Assembly: GCA_018350325.1 (NCBI GenBank)
Contig: JAEVLN010000003.1
Location: forward strand, 2,589,214-2,653,213
Reading direction: 5' to 3'
Source: Globodera rostochiensis
Lineage: Eukaryota; Nematoda; Chromadorea; Rhabditida; Heteroderidae
Length of the DNA stretch: 64,000 nt
How positions within the stretch are numbered: the stretch's first letter is position 1; the number at the start of each line of letters is the position of its first letter. Both the position numbers and the translations under genes were made by a program. Of this stretch, positions 1-11,559 are shown one piece after another. The notes below the pieces were generated by a model. It saw nothing but the letters and a program-made list of their open reading frames with translations, searched no databases and was not told the origin of the DNA.

Positions 1-1262
1 CGGGTTAAGGAAAGTGCGCTCGGGGAAGAGCAGAAACCAATCAAAGTTGTGCTGCAGAGTCTAAAAAGGGCATTTTGGTTGGGACGACACACGCATCATC
101 TGATGGGAGGCACCTGATTAGCGATGGCATTCAGCAGTTGGACATGCGTTGGCACAAGCCCACCTGGCCGGAGAGGAATTGATTCGGTGGCAAAATTGGC
201 TGGGTCAACGCGCGACGTGTCCACGACAGGCCGAACGGCGGCGGGGTCAAAGTGCGCGGAGAGTACCCACCGGTGCAGGGACAGGCCGACCGGCGACCGG
301 ATCAGAGGCAGCAACAGAATGCGACGGCGAATGCCCAATTCGGAAGCAGCGAAACGGGCGCGGACGAGCTAAAGCGATGCGAAAGGGGCATTTGGTGGCA
401 CAAATGAACGCGTCCGGCATCGTGCCAAACTCCAAAAGGCATGGGCACACACTAACCAATATTCTAAAAGTTACGGGACCGAAACTCCCGAATTTTCCCT
501 GTGTTTTATCCCGTAAAGTCCCGACAACGATCAAATTTTGAAAATCCCGACCCCGGAGGGTATTCAAATTCCCCCCTCTCACTTTGAGTGGCTGATGCTG
601 TTGTTGCGCATCATTGCCGTTCATCAACGACTCACCGCCGACAATTGTTCGTTCCCACTTCTCCGCTTTCTGCACGTCCCCAACAATGTGTTGCTGTTGT
701 TGTTCATCTACCGCCTCCCACCCGTCGAACAGAAGCGAATTGAGCAAAAAACCGATCAGAAAGCCCGAAGCGAGCAGCGAAAGAGAACGATGGTGCGGCG
801 AGGGGAGAAGGCACAGAAGACGGCATTTCCCTCCGCCGACAAAAAAAAGTCCCATAGGGACACCAAAAATGCCAATTTTAAGGATTAAATTCGTTCGATA
901 TAAAAAAAAATTTGAGGGGAACGAAAGACCCCAAAAAAGAAGAACATTTTTGAACATTAAAGCATTGAGATCATTTTATCATCAATTGTCGACAATTTAA
1001 AAACAAAGCATTTTTATAGGGTCCACATTTTTGTCGGTTATCATCACAGTTCAGTGCGCGCAATGGAAAGGCAAAAGTTGGAGGTGAAATTGTGCGCGAT
1101 GGCGAATGCCGAGTTGAGCAAATGGACAATGTCCACCAGACGCGGCACGAGACATTCCGCTTGGAAAATCTGTGATCATAAAAAATGGATAAATCGAATA
1201 GCCAAATCCGATTGTGATCACTGATTAGAGTACTCCCTCAAATCCGGATCGCTAATTTTAAT
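1..1262. other. Stretch without a resolved gene; possible partial plus-strand coding
   Basis: No complete gene is resolved here. Two short plus-strand stretches look coding in composition. One is at about 189-405 (hydrophilic, Gln/Asn-rich, ending near a Trp-Trp-His-Lys). The other is at about 1048-1170, just after a CACAG acceptor, and includes a VEQMDNVHQTRHETFRLEN-like peptide. They could be upstream exons of the chondroitin-polymerizing-factor gene at 4.9 kb, but I cannot join them in phase and no family motif is visible. The remainder is AT-rich spacer. Confidence 0.2.
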
Positions 1263-1709
1263 TAGAGTAGGCCGGGGCCGGGACTGGTACTGAAGTCTCC
1301 AATTTTGGGACTGAATTTCCCCCTTATAAAATCCCGGGTTTTTCTCAAAATTTCAAATCTTTGTTTTTGACTAGGGTTGGACGGGACCGGGACTAAATTT
1401 GGTCCCGGTCAAAAAAAAACCGGGACTACTGGACAAAAACAAGAAAAAAAAATGCTTGGTAAAAAGCCGGGACCATTATAAGGGGATTTTAAAGGAACTT
1501 TGAAAGCCGGGACTAAAATTTCAGTAACAAAATGCAAAAAATTGACCATTTCAGTACTGGTCCCGGTCCCGTCCAACCCTATTTTTGACCATTAGTTCCG
1601 GTTTTTTGACCGGGATTTGATCAATTTTCCCCCTTACCTAAATCCCGGTTTTTAAATTTTCTCAATCCCGGTCCTTCCCCAAAAAGCCCGGTCCCGGTAG
1701 CCTACTCTA
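1263..1709. mobile_element. hAT-like MITE with 8-bp target duplication (outer element)
   Basis: A 447-bp element starts TAGAGTAGGCCGGG and ends with the inverted CTACTCTA. It is flanked on both sides by the exact 8-bp direct repeat ATTTTAAT (1255-1262 and 1710-1717). It has no coding capacity and is rich in CCGGGAC blocks. Eight-bp target duplications are typical of the hAT superfamily; the superfamily name is an inference. A second element is inserted inside it. Confidence 0.8.
1372..1581. mobile_element. hAT-like MITE nested inside the 1263-1709 element
   Basis: A 210-bp element with perfect terminal inverted repeats of about 21 bp, reading TAGGGTTGGACGGGACCGGG at the left end. It is flanked by the exact 8-bp repeat TTTTTGAC at 1364-1371 and 1582-1589. 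Perfect repeats and target duplication indicate a recent insertion. It has no coding capacity, so any movement would need a transposase supplied from elsewhere. Confidence 0.88.
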
Positions 1710-3525
1710 ATTTTAATGCAATGCTTTTCTTATTTTCGCACCGTCACTGTTTGTTGTGTGCTGCTGACGCCACCGCCGAGGCCGCTGGCGCCGCCGCCAA
1801 TGCGTCGTCCGTTTGCCGAGGCGACCTGGTAAGCGGCGCAAACAATTTTGGCGGACGAAAGGTAAAAGGACAGCAAAATGTCGTGGGGAAGGGGCGGCAC
1901 AAAACTTTTGATCGGATGGAAATTGCACAGCTCCACCAGCGACTTCTTCTTTGGCCTAAAATTGTGCGTTTTGTTTTTGTACTAAAAAAATTAGCGTTTT
2001 GAAAGTTTGTTAAGAAAATTGGTCCCCAAAACCAAAAATTTTTTTTGATTTTTATGGCAATTTGTTAAGAAAATTGATCAAAAAAATGTAAAAGTGCAAA
2101 ACAATAGGGTCCCCCCTATGGTTTTTTTACAGCCTTGCCCAAAACTGCATAAATTGCACTAAATGTTTCTCGTTTGAGAGGGGCACAATAATCCTCGAAA
2201 ATTTACCCCTTTCAATTTCTTGGCTTTTTGTGGCGAAAAAGTACCCCCCCCCGCCCTCAATTTAATTTAATTCAATACATTGTCAAAGCTAAGCGGGCTC
2301 TTTTGATGTCCACTTTGACGGCGTTGAAGACGGAAAGAATAAATTGGTGCAAATCCGTCTCATTGTCCGCAGTTGAGCACCCTTTCTGCACACATTCGCC
2401 ATATTTCTTGCGGCCCTTTAAGGAGAAAAATGAATCGAATAAAGATCAAAAAATGTCACAAAATTTTTGTTCGAAGGTTTTCGCCCCCGAATGCAAAATT
2501 TCCGGGGTTTTTTGTTTAAAACCCCCCCCCCCCCCCCGAAAATTTTGCCGGGCTTTTTTGTCCTCGAAACTCTCAACCCCGACGTCGGGTCGCCCCAACT
2601 CTATTTGAAAAAATCAACAAAACCCGGGTCAAATTCCATCCAAAACTCTAATTTTGGAAACGTCATTAACACACCTGGCAAAGCGATTGCAGAGCACGCA
2701 CAATTGCATTGGCAGCATCCAATAGTTGTTGCTGGAAATGCGACTTTATTCAAAAAGAATGGAAACGAATAAACAAAAGAATGGACAGATTCAATGGCTT
2801 TCGCTGACATTGCCAAATTCATCCCCATACCCCAAACAAAATTCAATGGATTTTTTTAAGGAATTTTGATCCTCACAATAAAGTTGAAATCCGTCCGCCT
2901 AAATTCTTTAAGCTATATCATCCCCGAACCCATTCGTCAACTTTTCCAACAAAAAAACCGACCATTTTCCAATGGAATTCCGGTTGCGCAGTCGCTCGAT
3001 AGAAACCCGACGCACTTTTTGCATATTTCAGTGATACCTAAATGAAAAAAGCAGCATTTTGTGGGGGGTTCGCGTGTTTTGTTTTATGCAAACTTCGGCT
3101 TGGACGACTCTCTGCCCGCAAAGAGTGACCACCGCCGACAGACTTTCATGTTCCAGGCGAGACTGGAGCGAGAATCTTTCGATGGACGGTTTGGACTCCG
3201 CTTCGTCTTGTTTCGGCACACCGGGAAGGTAATGAACTTTGTGAATTGCATTTAGTCGACGACAGCAGTCGACCAACAAGTGCTGGAGCTAAAAAAGAAG
3301 ATATAAAACCGTTTAAATTCCAACAATTTTTCATATTGTCTCCGACCTGATCAAATGTTGGGTTTGTTCTGACCCCGTGAAACCAATTTGCTTCGGCAAG
3401 AGTCAGCAAACTCTCTGTTCTCGCCTTCTCCTCATTTCTGTTAGCCTCTCCAAGTGTTGAGTCGCTATTCTCCATTTCATTCAACCTATAGATTAGCAAA
3501 TTTACTTTGGAAACCCTTCAGAAAT
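1710..3525. other. AT-rich spacer, no supported gene
   Basis: Short open frames occur on both strands, for example an Ala-rich plus-strand frame near 1750-1830 that ends at a GTAAGC, and a charged minus-strand frame at about 3330-3480. None has a recognisable motif or can be linked to neighbouring exons. A 15-base C run lies at about 2522-2537. Confidence 0.3.
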
Positions 3526-4369
3526 TAGAGCCCGGCGGGAACGGGATTCCCGCGGGAAAAGTACGGGAATCCCGGTCCCGTCTTTTTCGCCGGGCGGGAT
3601 TTTTTACGTGAACGGGAAAAAGACGGGATTCCCGTTCGGGATTCCCGTCCCGTTCTTTTTGAAAACCCCGTTCCCGTTCCCGGAAATTTTATATTCAGTC
3701 TTTTTCCCGTTCCCGTTTATTTTTCTTGGCGAAATGTTTTCAAAAATTTAACAATTTTGGACCAATTTTCATCACAAAAATGCTTAAATTTCTAATTTTT
3801 TTAACGGCGGCGCCTATCGGCACCGCCGAACCCACCCAAAATGTGTCATATTCTGTTGGTTTCTGATTTTCTGAATCAATTAAGATTTCAAAAGCTTAAA
3901 AAAAACTACCGTATTTTTAAGATTTTGGTAGCAAATCTCTTATCAAATTGAGCGAAAAATGCAAAATTTTCTCGGCGGCGCCTATCGGCACCGCCGACCC
4001 CTCCCGCCCCTCCACCTCGAGAAAAGAAATTCTCAAAAAATTTGAAAAATTCGCAAATCGGAAAAAATTCGAAAATTTTGAGCAATTTTCTTAACAAAAA
4101 TGTTTTAAAAATTTTCCGACGGCGCCTATCGGCGTTGTCGGACCCTCCAATTGTATATCAGAAATTTATCGCAAAGTGCCCGTCAAAAAAAATTTCGAAA
4201 AATTCTTAGTTTAAAAATTTTCAAAATTTTTCCCGTTCCCGCGGGATTCCCGTTAAAAATTGAACGGGATTTCTACGGGAACGGGAAAAAGACGGGATTC
4301 CCGTTCGGGATTCCCGTCCCGTTCTCTTTGAAAACCCCGTTCCCGGAAATTTTTTTTTACCGGGCTCTA
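3526..4369. mobile_element. 844-bp TIR element, copy 1
   Basis: Begins TAGAGCCCGGCGGGAACGGG and ends ACCGGGCTCTA, with the exact 8-bp target duplication TCAGAAAT at 3518-3525 and 4370-4377. Both ends contain many CCCGTTCCCG blocks in opposite orientation, so the element can fold back on itself. The interior carries three imperfect palindromes around GCGCCTATCGGC (about 3805, 3972 and 4119). There is no transposase. A second, nearly identical copy is at 43124-43972 in the same orientation. Confidence 0.88.
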
Positions 4370-4879
4370 TCAGAAATACGGGCGGTTTACTTCGAATTAG
4401 AAATCGGGTACACTCCAGCAGAGACAAAAATGAACGATGCGCCAAAATTTATGCCATTTTAGCACTAATTCAAAAAAATGACCATGCAGCAGACAGCGTA
4501 GGTCAGACACCCTATCCCCAACCACTGAACCTTCCATAGAACTGTCCACACCGGCGCAAATTTTTTTGACTAAAAATGCCCCGTTCTAAACGGTATAATT
4601 TTGAATTCTGCAAGTGGGCAGTAAATTGGTGCGAAAGTGAATTTTTGGCGGCTGGGGGGGGGCTTGGAATGAACGGATTTCAACTCATTTTTTCCTTAAT
4701 TTTCAAAAGAGCTTAGCCTAAGCTACCCTGGCTTGAGGTTCGTTAGGCTTAGGCTTAAGCTTTGTACGATTTTGCTGATAAATGCTTTTTGTTACTGAAA
4801 AAACGAGTTGAATCAAAAATCACCGGTCGGAATGATAGTCCCATTTTGACCACCATCTGTAGGGCTTTTTTTCGTGTCA

Positions 4880-5720
4880 GATGCAAACACTCCTTCAACA
4901 CCGACTCTGCACTGCTTTTGCTGCAACCAGCCGACCTGAACAACAACAACAACAAATTGCCCATTGAAATTGTTGCCATTGACACAGCGGTCAGTGAATG
5001 TTGGACTACTTTTTACGGGAAGAGTCGGTGTTCGTCTCCATCTTCTTCTTACTACAGATCGACCGTTACGGTCAACAGACTCTGTTCCTGTTGCTTTCTC
5101 CGTTTGTCGACTTCCAGTGGGACTTTCTGGACCGGGTCCGCGTCAACACCATCCGACATTTTCAAGTGCTTTACCCCCCCCCCCCCCAACATTTGTCCCC
5201 GCATTTGTCCCCTCTTTCAGGTGTTCTTCCCGATTCCGTTCGCCGAGTTCAACCCGTTCGTGTCCGGTTTGTCGCCCGCAATTTCGTCTGCTGCTGCCGA
5301 CTTTGTCATTCACAAAGACCGGGGACGCTTCGACACGGAGGAGTTCGGCGTGGCCGCTCTTCACGGGTCCACAAATTTGTTGTCCATCGTGTCCAATATG
5401 TTCCAACTCCCAACAACCACTTCAGGACGGACTATGCCGCAATTCGTGCAAAATTTGACGCCAATGTCGCCACGCCCATCGGCCTGTTCCATCTCTTCCA
5501 CAACAAATCCGCCGATCGCCGCCACGGCCTCCATGTGATGCGCGCCATCGACCCCTCCCTGCGCATTCGATACCGCCCCCGGGTTTGTCCAGCCCCCCAG
5601 GGGGGGTACGACGACCATTTGCAATCGGCCGATTGTGAGACGCGACTTGAGAAAGCAACCGATCGACTTGAACTTGTGGGGGCTTGGCCCGATTCTTTCG
5701 GACAATCTTTTGATTCCTAA
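4880..5720 (+). CDS. Chondroitin-polymerizing factor, C-terminal part (CHPF / mig-22 type)
   Basis: C-terminal glycosyltransferase-like domain of the chondroitin synthase/CHPF family, Golgi type II proteins that build chondroitin chains. Exons read: about 4880-4989, 5058-5165, 5221-5381, and 5426 to about 5720. Phases are consistent and introns are 44-68 nt. Recognisable stretches in order are FLDRVRVNTIRHFQ, VFFPIPFAEFNPF, DRGRFDTEEFG, TDYAAIRAKFD, FHLFHNKS, HVMRAIDPSLRIRYRP and YDDHLQSA. These match the order seen in CHPF (VFFP, GRFD, DY.A.R, LHVLRA.EP, RY). The place where true chondroitin synthases carry the metal-binding DVD reads SPFVDF here, which favours CHPF, a partner of the synthase, over a catalytic synthase. 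The N-terminal half was not found; the 3' end is taken at the first stop and could be modified by another intron. Confidence 0.72.
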
Positions 5721-6175
5721 AATGGGCTTTGGGCCTGTTTCTTTGCTCTCGGAACTCGTAAACGCGGGCTTTAACGAACGCATCAATCACTTCTCTTGCC
5801 TGAACGAACTTCCCGCACTTCCCGTGGTTCATCCCCGTCCTCCCCCCTCCAATTCTCAACCAATTTGCATAATTTTGTCCCAGAATTCTCTTTGCCCTCT
5901 CTCTTCCCACCCGATAATTGCTCCGTTGAATTATGAATTTAAGAAAGAGTTATAAATTTTTATTGCTATTATTGTGATTCATTTTGCGCTTTTAACAAAT
6001 TGGAGCCAACAAAATTTAAATAAAACCGAATAAAACATAACGATTTAGACTAAGAAGGTTCGGCACCGATCCGTCCCTTCGGGGGTTTTGTTCTTTGGGG
6101 GTATTAAAGCGGCTATGTTGTCGGGTCGGAGGTGAGTGTGTTTTGTGTGTGCCGAGGTTGGTTGGGGTCGGTCGG
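5721..6175. other. 3' regions of two convergent genes
   Basis: Short spacer between the plus-strand CHPF-like gene and the minus-strand patched-related gene, expected to hold both 3' untranslated regions. No other gene is seen. Confidence 0.4.
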
Positions 6176-9100
6176 TCATCCTCCATTTTTGGCGTCCGTC
6201 GTCCCCCCGCCCCCCTCGCCAACACTCCTTGCGCCCTTCTCCCCGTCCTCCTCCAACATGTCGTCCTTCCGCAACTGCTCTTCCTCCTCCTCTCCCTTTT
6301 CTGCGTTCAGTTCACCTCCTCCATGCGTCTTCCGCTTCCGTTTGTCCTTGTGCAATGCACACAAAAAGACGGGCAGAAGGAAAAGGCCGTGGAGCAGTCC
6401 TATCAAAATGACGGCGAAGATCGTCTTGGCAAACGCGACGATGGCATAAGTGGGCACAAACGCCAGAGGCAACATGCAAAGGGCGGTGGAGATGCCTGTG
6501 GGGAAGCCAAGAAGTTGAACAACAACAACACCAAACACCAACCAGCTTGAAGCATTGGAGGACACATTTCTAAATGGGGAAAAACCAACGGTCGTACCAC
6601 CAAAAGTACTCAAAAATCCGGTGCGGAACACAAACCGTGGAGACTGTGCGCGATGCGGTCAATGCTGGTGCCCTTTTTGGTGTGGTACTGATGTGCAACA
6701 TGGGCGGTGTAATCGACGCTGAATCCGGTGGCCAGCAGCACATCCACCTGAATGAAAGCTGTTGAGAATGGTCCGGGACTCATTTGTCAGGGGCATCCAT
6801 TATTAGCATTTGGACCGATCGATCGTGATCTGTCCAACGGCACGGATGCCGGCCGCCCAACGTCAGATCAGATCACTCCCAAAACTGATTCGATTGGCTG
6901 GTCTTTTCTATGCTTACCATGGTCACCGGGTCCAAGTCAGCGCCACACCAACTGAGCACACCGACAAGCGCTGAAAGAGTTTTTTGGAAAAATTAATTTC
7001 TGGAGAGAATTGGTTTTGAACAACGGACTGAAACAAATGGAGGAGATGCACAGCGCAATGGCACACACGCCCAAACGGCTATAGATGAACAGGGAACAGA
7101 TGACGGCCATGCTAACAATGGTGACCGCGATGGAGCCGATCAGATCGCTTTTCACGGTCAGCAACATGTTCAGGATGGCCCTGGACGAGGCGGTGGGGAG
7201 GGGGGGAAGTGATTTAGGAGAAAATATGACAGGAAAAGAGTGAGGAGGGCAGAGCTGCACTGATTGGCCCGTTTTAGCAGAATTTTAACGCGATCCCATT
7301 GAGCAATTGCGCAATCAGACAAAGCCCTGCCCCCCAGGCATTGTCCGGAAGGGGCCTAACGCGTCTCCGTCGTGCATCGTGGCGTTGAACTGTGGAAAGC
7401 GTTCGAGAATGGCGCGCACTTTTTCTTCCACCACCGCCCGGTTCCACCACTCGGTCATGTGCCGTGTGACGATGGTGAATTGGAAGGCAACCACTGAATG
7501 CCGCAACATTTACACAAAATTGGGGGCATTTTGAGTAGGGTTCGGCAACTGACCGTTCAGTGATCCGTCCGGGGCGGTCTCCGTTTTAATGATTGGCGGA
7601 TTGCCCAACTGATCAACAAAAAATGCCAAATTGGCATAGGACGGACGGTACTTCTGGTGCCGTCCAAAGCCCATCGAACGCCAGAAATGGTCGGCACGGC
7701 GGTCGAACTGCTCAAAGTGTCGGAGCCAAAGCAGAGTCCGTCGTGCGCCCCAACTCTCGGGAAGTGCCTCCAACTGAGCGACCATCGCATTGAACTCGGC
7801 ATACTGTGGAAGGTGGGTGGTACGGTAGATCCGACAGTTTCCCATACAAATAAAAAATACCTCCGAGGTATTTGAGATATTCGGTGGATGATTGACGAAC
7901 ACTTAAATGGTGGAGGGGGGGGGGGAGTGATCAGGCATTTTTTTTATTGGCGGGGAGGGCACAGCACAAACCGTGGACGGGGAAGAACTCCTCGAACACT
8001 TCGCTGAGCGAGTTCATGGAGCTGGACAGGGGCGAGTCGGACGGGAACGCTTTGGACGGTTCAAAGGATGATTTGAGCCTTGAGGGGAAAGGGAAGGCAT
8101 CGATTGGACGAATAAACATCAATCGATAAGCTATCGGACGGATAAACAGCAATCGATCGATAAGCTATCGGACGGATAAACAGCAATCGATCGATCGGAC
8201 GGATAAACAGCAATCGATTGATCGATCGGACGGATAAAAACAGCGATCGATTGGATCGATCGACCGAGGAGTTCGAAATGCAACTGTCACACACCTGAGC
8301 ACGCCGCTGATGCCGATCGTGTAGAGAATGGCAGCAACAAAAAGTGCCATCATTCGTCCATTGGCCGAATGCAAAAAGAGGGCATAACGATGGACCCACG
8401 AGGGAGGCGAGGGCGGCACCAGCGCCGGCGGCGCCGGCAGTGGGGGCGAGGGGAATTTGTCGGAGGAGGCGAGGGGACGACGATGCAGGTTGAGCTGGAG
8501 ATGAACATGTCCGGCGGGTGGGGGGGAGGAGAGAAGGACGACGACGGGGCAAAGCAGGGTGAAGGTCAGCAGGTAGTCAATGAACACCGCGATCTACGAG
8601 CAGTGCAATGATTACAAAAAGAAGTCCGAGATTTCCCGGATCCCGATGAGACCGAATCCCCCGGTTCGGTTTAGTGTGACCGGGGATTGTCGGGGTCCCA
8701 GTTGAACGGGGGGGGGGGAATTTGGCACAAGGGAATTGTGCAGTAATTAAACACACCGAGGTGCAAAGGCAGAACAGACTCATCTGCGGGGTCGGCGTGA
8801 AGAAGCCAATGCCGAAAGCAATTGTGTTGGTCAGCGAAGTGATCGTTATGGATGGGCCCACCTGAGAAGAGCAAATCAATCGGAGTCCAATCGAATAATC
8901 AATCGTTAAGGTTGCACCGATTTCCCGATCAATCATTGGCCTTGGCCATATGCCAAATTGACTTACGTGAACCATGACGAAAGAGAGACGTCGACGAGGG
9001 CACTCAATCGTCTGGTGGTGCTGCCACGACTGCAACATGATGAACGCGTCGTCAACGCCTACGCCGGCGATCAAGAACGGAGTTACGCACATTATCGTAT

Positions 9101-11558
9101 CTGAAAGGGTGCGGTGGAGGGGTAAAAAGCCCATCCCTGCTGGTTGGTGTGAACTAGAGTTGGTCGGGATCGGGGTTTTCTGGTAAAAACCGGGACCGGG
9201 ATCGTGAAAGCCGTGATCGGGATCGGGATTTAGACTTTTCAATTGGTCTTCCAAAAACCGGGATAATCCCGACCGGGATCCCGATCCCGACCAACTTTAG
9301 TGTGAACGTACACAACGGGTTGCCCATCCAAGTGCAAAGTCCGAAGGCGGCCAGCGAGGAAAGCAGCGGGCACAGAATCGAAATGAGCACCACACAGAGC
9401 ACAGAGAGCAACGGCACGGCGGAAGTAGCCAGCAGTCGGAAGATGACCAACGTGACGAACAGCAACAGCAGCACGAAGCCGATGGACATCAGAATGGTCG
9501 CCTGGGGGGGGGTTGGGGAGGGGTCAGCGCTAAGTGTTCGTCTACTTCCAATCATGCACAACACCAACCTGGATGGCGCCACGGATCATCTCGCTTCACG
9601 CGCATATTCTGACAGTATTAGCAGCACATTCTCGTCCCCTCCTCCCCCAACCTGTTGGCGATGTCGTCGCCGAACACTTCAAACTTGACGCTGCGCAGCC
9701 TGTCCCCCTCAACCTGGGCCTCATTGAACAGCTTCAGCGTTAACTGAAAGTTCAAAACGCGCTTATTTATATGTACTATCTCAAAAAAGTCGACTAAAAA
9801 GCGCACTCAAAGACAGCTCTCCACTTCCCCTCCCCGTTCCTTGTCCAAATCAAGCTTAATTTCGGGTCTCGAGCATCCAATTTTGCTAAATTCGGGGTCA
9901 AATCTCGAGTCTCGAGCATCCAATCAAATAAATTCCCGGTCTCGAGCATCCAATCAAGATAAATTCCCGGTCTCGAGCATGACTACTCGTCCGCACACCT
10001 TCCTCAGCCTCATCTTCGTCTCGACGGTGTCGGCACGGTTGAAATACCAGAGAATGATCTGTGCGGAGTGGGGAAGGGAATGTGTCCGTTTGTTTGATCA
10101 TTTGTTTTGTGTCTTCTGTTCGCACTTTTTTGGCCGACACAATGCGCGAGTTGTTGTTTGTGAAGGAGTGATCTGTGGTTGGTTAGTTGACTGGTTGGTT
10201 TTTGGTTGATTGGGCGAGAAAAATGCGATCAATCGCTTACTGGAAGTCTGAACGCCCAGAACATGGCCGCCCAAGAACAGTTCGGTGCCGAGGTAAGTGG
10301 CGATCGGATAGTTGAGCGCAAGCGGCGTGGAATTTGCGGCTTGGTGGGACCGATTTGGGGCGAGAAGGGCATTCTGATGGAGGGGACGGGAGTGGGACTG
10401 AATTGCCTCGGCGATAGGGTGGGACTGAATACCGCGACGACATGGAAGGGCCCGTTCAGAGAGCACAGCGGGTCACAGCCGCGCATTCTGAGAAGGGAAG
10501 CAAGCTCGAGAAGTTCAACTCGGACAGGTGACTCCGATGCTCTTGAGGGGGTCTCAATGGCGTGCCAAGAACAGCAGAGTCTCTTTTTCGGGATCTCCGT
10601 TCTCGAAACAGCCCCCAAGGCGCAATGCCCCCCCCCCCGGTGCCAGGGAATTTGGCACATACCCCGTCAAACTGTCCCGGCGCTCCATTTGTTCGTTCAC
10701 TTCGGCATCCAGACTCAGCACTTCCCGGAGGTGCGTCTCTCTGAGCATCGAACCGCCGTCCCGGGCCGAGAAAAGCACAAATCTAAGCGGGCCAACAAAA
10801 TAGAGGGGTTCAAAGCGCCAGCAAAAGTCACGATTGACAAAATGACTAAACACTCAGACAAAGTATCACAAAGGAAAGGCTTCAACTTTAAAGAGGGCAC
10901 ATCCGAAAGCTGTGCCCGTCCAGCTTTTTGGAACTTTTGGCGACAAAATGTCAAAAGTCATTTGTCGCGCGTCCCCAACCAAAAACATTACGAGCGCAAC
11001 GGAGACGTGCTCAGGTTGAAGAACTGCTCGTAGACGCTTTCTTCTCTGTTGATGGGAAAAAGAGAGAGCATTTGGAGGAGGGGGAGGCTATAACAATTAG
11101 TACACCAACAAAGCAATTAAGTTAAATTGCAGGGATTGTCTTCACTATCAGAGAAAATTGTTGGCATTCGGCACAAAATGCCGAAAAATTCGGAGAAAGC
11201 CCAATGCCGAGAGGTTTTTTGAAACATTTCCGGCATTTCGCTATTCGAAAACTTTAAAAAAGGGATTATTCGCATTCACTATTTTGTTTACCGCATTGCT
11301 TTCGAGTTTTTCGGCGAGAACGATGCCCGAATGTCGTATTCTGAAGTTGGGAAACGTTGGAATTTGTGAATTGAACGCTTCAGCACAACAACAAAAACAA
11401 CAACAACACATCGATCACACAATGTGTGCTTGCTAACCAATTCGCAGATTGATCAGATGGACAGAGAGCACGGAGACGAGAAAGAGACTGATCAGAATGT
11501 GCGCGACCGGATGGGCGGCAATGAACAGGCCCCAGCGGGCATTTGTCGAGTCGAACAT
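6176..11558 (-). CDS. Patched-related (PTR) sterol-sensing-domain membrane protein
   Basis: Multi-exon member of the Patched/PTR/RND-permease family, greatly expanded in nematodes and involved in moulting, membrane traffic and sterol or lipid handling. The start is an ATG at 11558, one base after a TTTTGTCAG acceptor (a likely trans-splice site), followed by TM1 (HILISLFLVSVLSVHL). Then come extracellular exons (about 11.0, 10.7, 10.3 kb, the last with YPIATYLGTELFLGGH), IILWYFNRADTVE (10.05 kb), and a sterol-sensing domain in exons at 9.3-9.5, 9.06, 8.8 and 8.55 kb (motifs VTPFLIAGVGVDDAFIM, SITSLTN-type segment, FIDYLLTF). A second loop follows (SSFEPSKAFPSDSPL at 8.05 kb; VFVNHP at 7.88 kb). 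The second TM bundle (about 7.1 kb) contains DLDPVTM and LLATGFSVDYTAHVAHQYH, and the last exon contains LLHGLFLLPVFLCAL with a Glu/Lys/Gly-rich tail. It appears intact. Introns contain a MITE (9155-9299) and short tandem repeats. Confidence 0.88.
8090..8265. repeat. Short tandem repeat in a PTR intron
   Basis: Four to five degenerate copies of a unit of about 35-45 bp built from ATCGATCGATAAGCTATCGG and ACGGATAAACAGCA. It lies in an intron of the patched-related gene, between the exon with LKSSFEPSK and the preceding membrane exon. The units are themselves rich in the self-complementary ATCGAT. Confidence 0.75.
9155..9299. mobile_element. hAT-like MITE in a PTR intron
   Basis: A 145-bp element starts TAGAGTTGGTCGGGATCGGG and ends with the inverted counterpart (one mismatch in 20). 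It is flanked by the exact 8-bp repeat GTGTGAAC at 9147-9154 and 9300-9307. It lies wholly in an intron of the minus-strand patched-related gene and has no coding capacity. Confidence 0.86.
9862..9990. repeat. About 32-bp tandem repeat, GTCTCGAGCATCCAAT units
   Basis: Four copies of GTCTCGAGCATCCAAT, the later ones followed by (C)AA(G)ATAAATTCCCG, lie in tandem in another intron of the patched-related gene. The last copy ends just before the exon encoding IILWYFNRADTVE. Confidence 0.75.
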
Positions 11559-11559
11559 T

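Noticed and set aside
54..957. Long minus-strand frame at 247-957
   Set aside because: It has no motif, crosses AT-rich low-complexity sequence and overlaps better-looking plus-strand coding composition.
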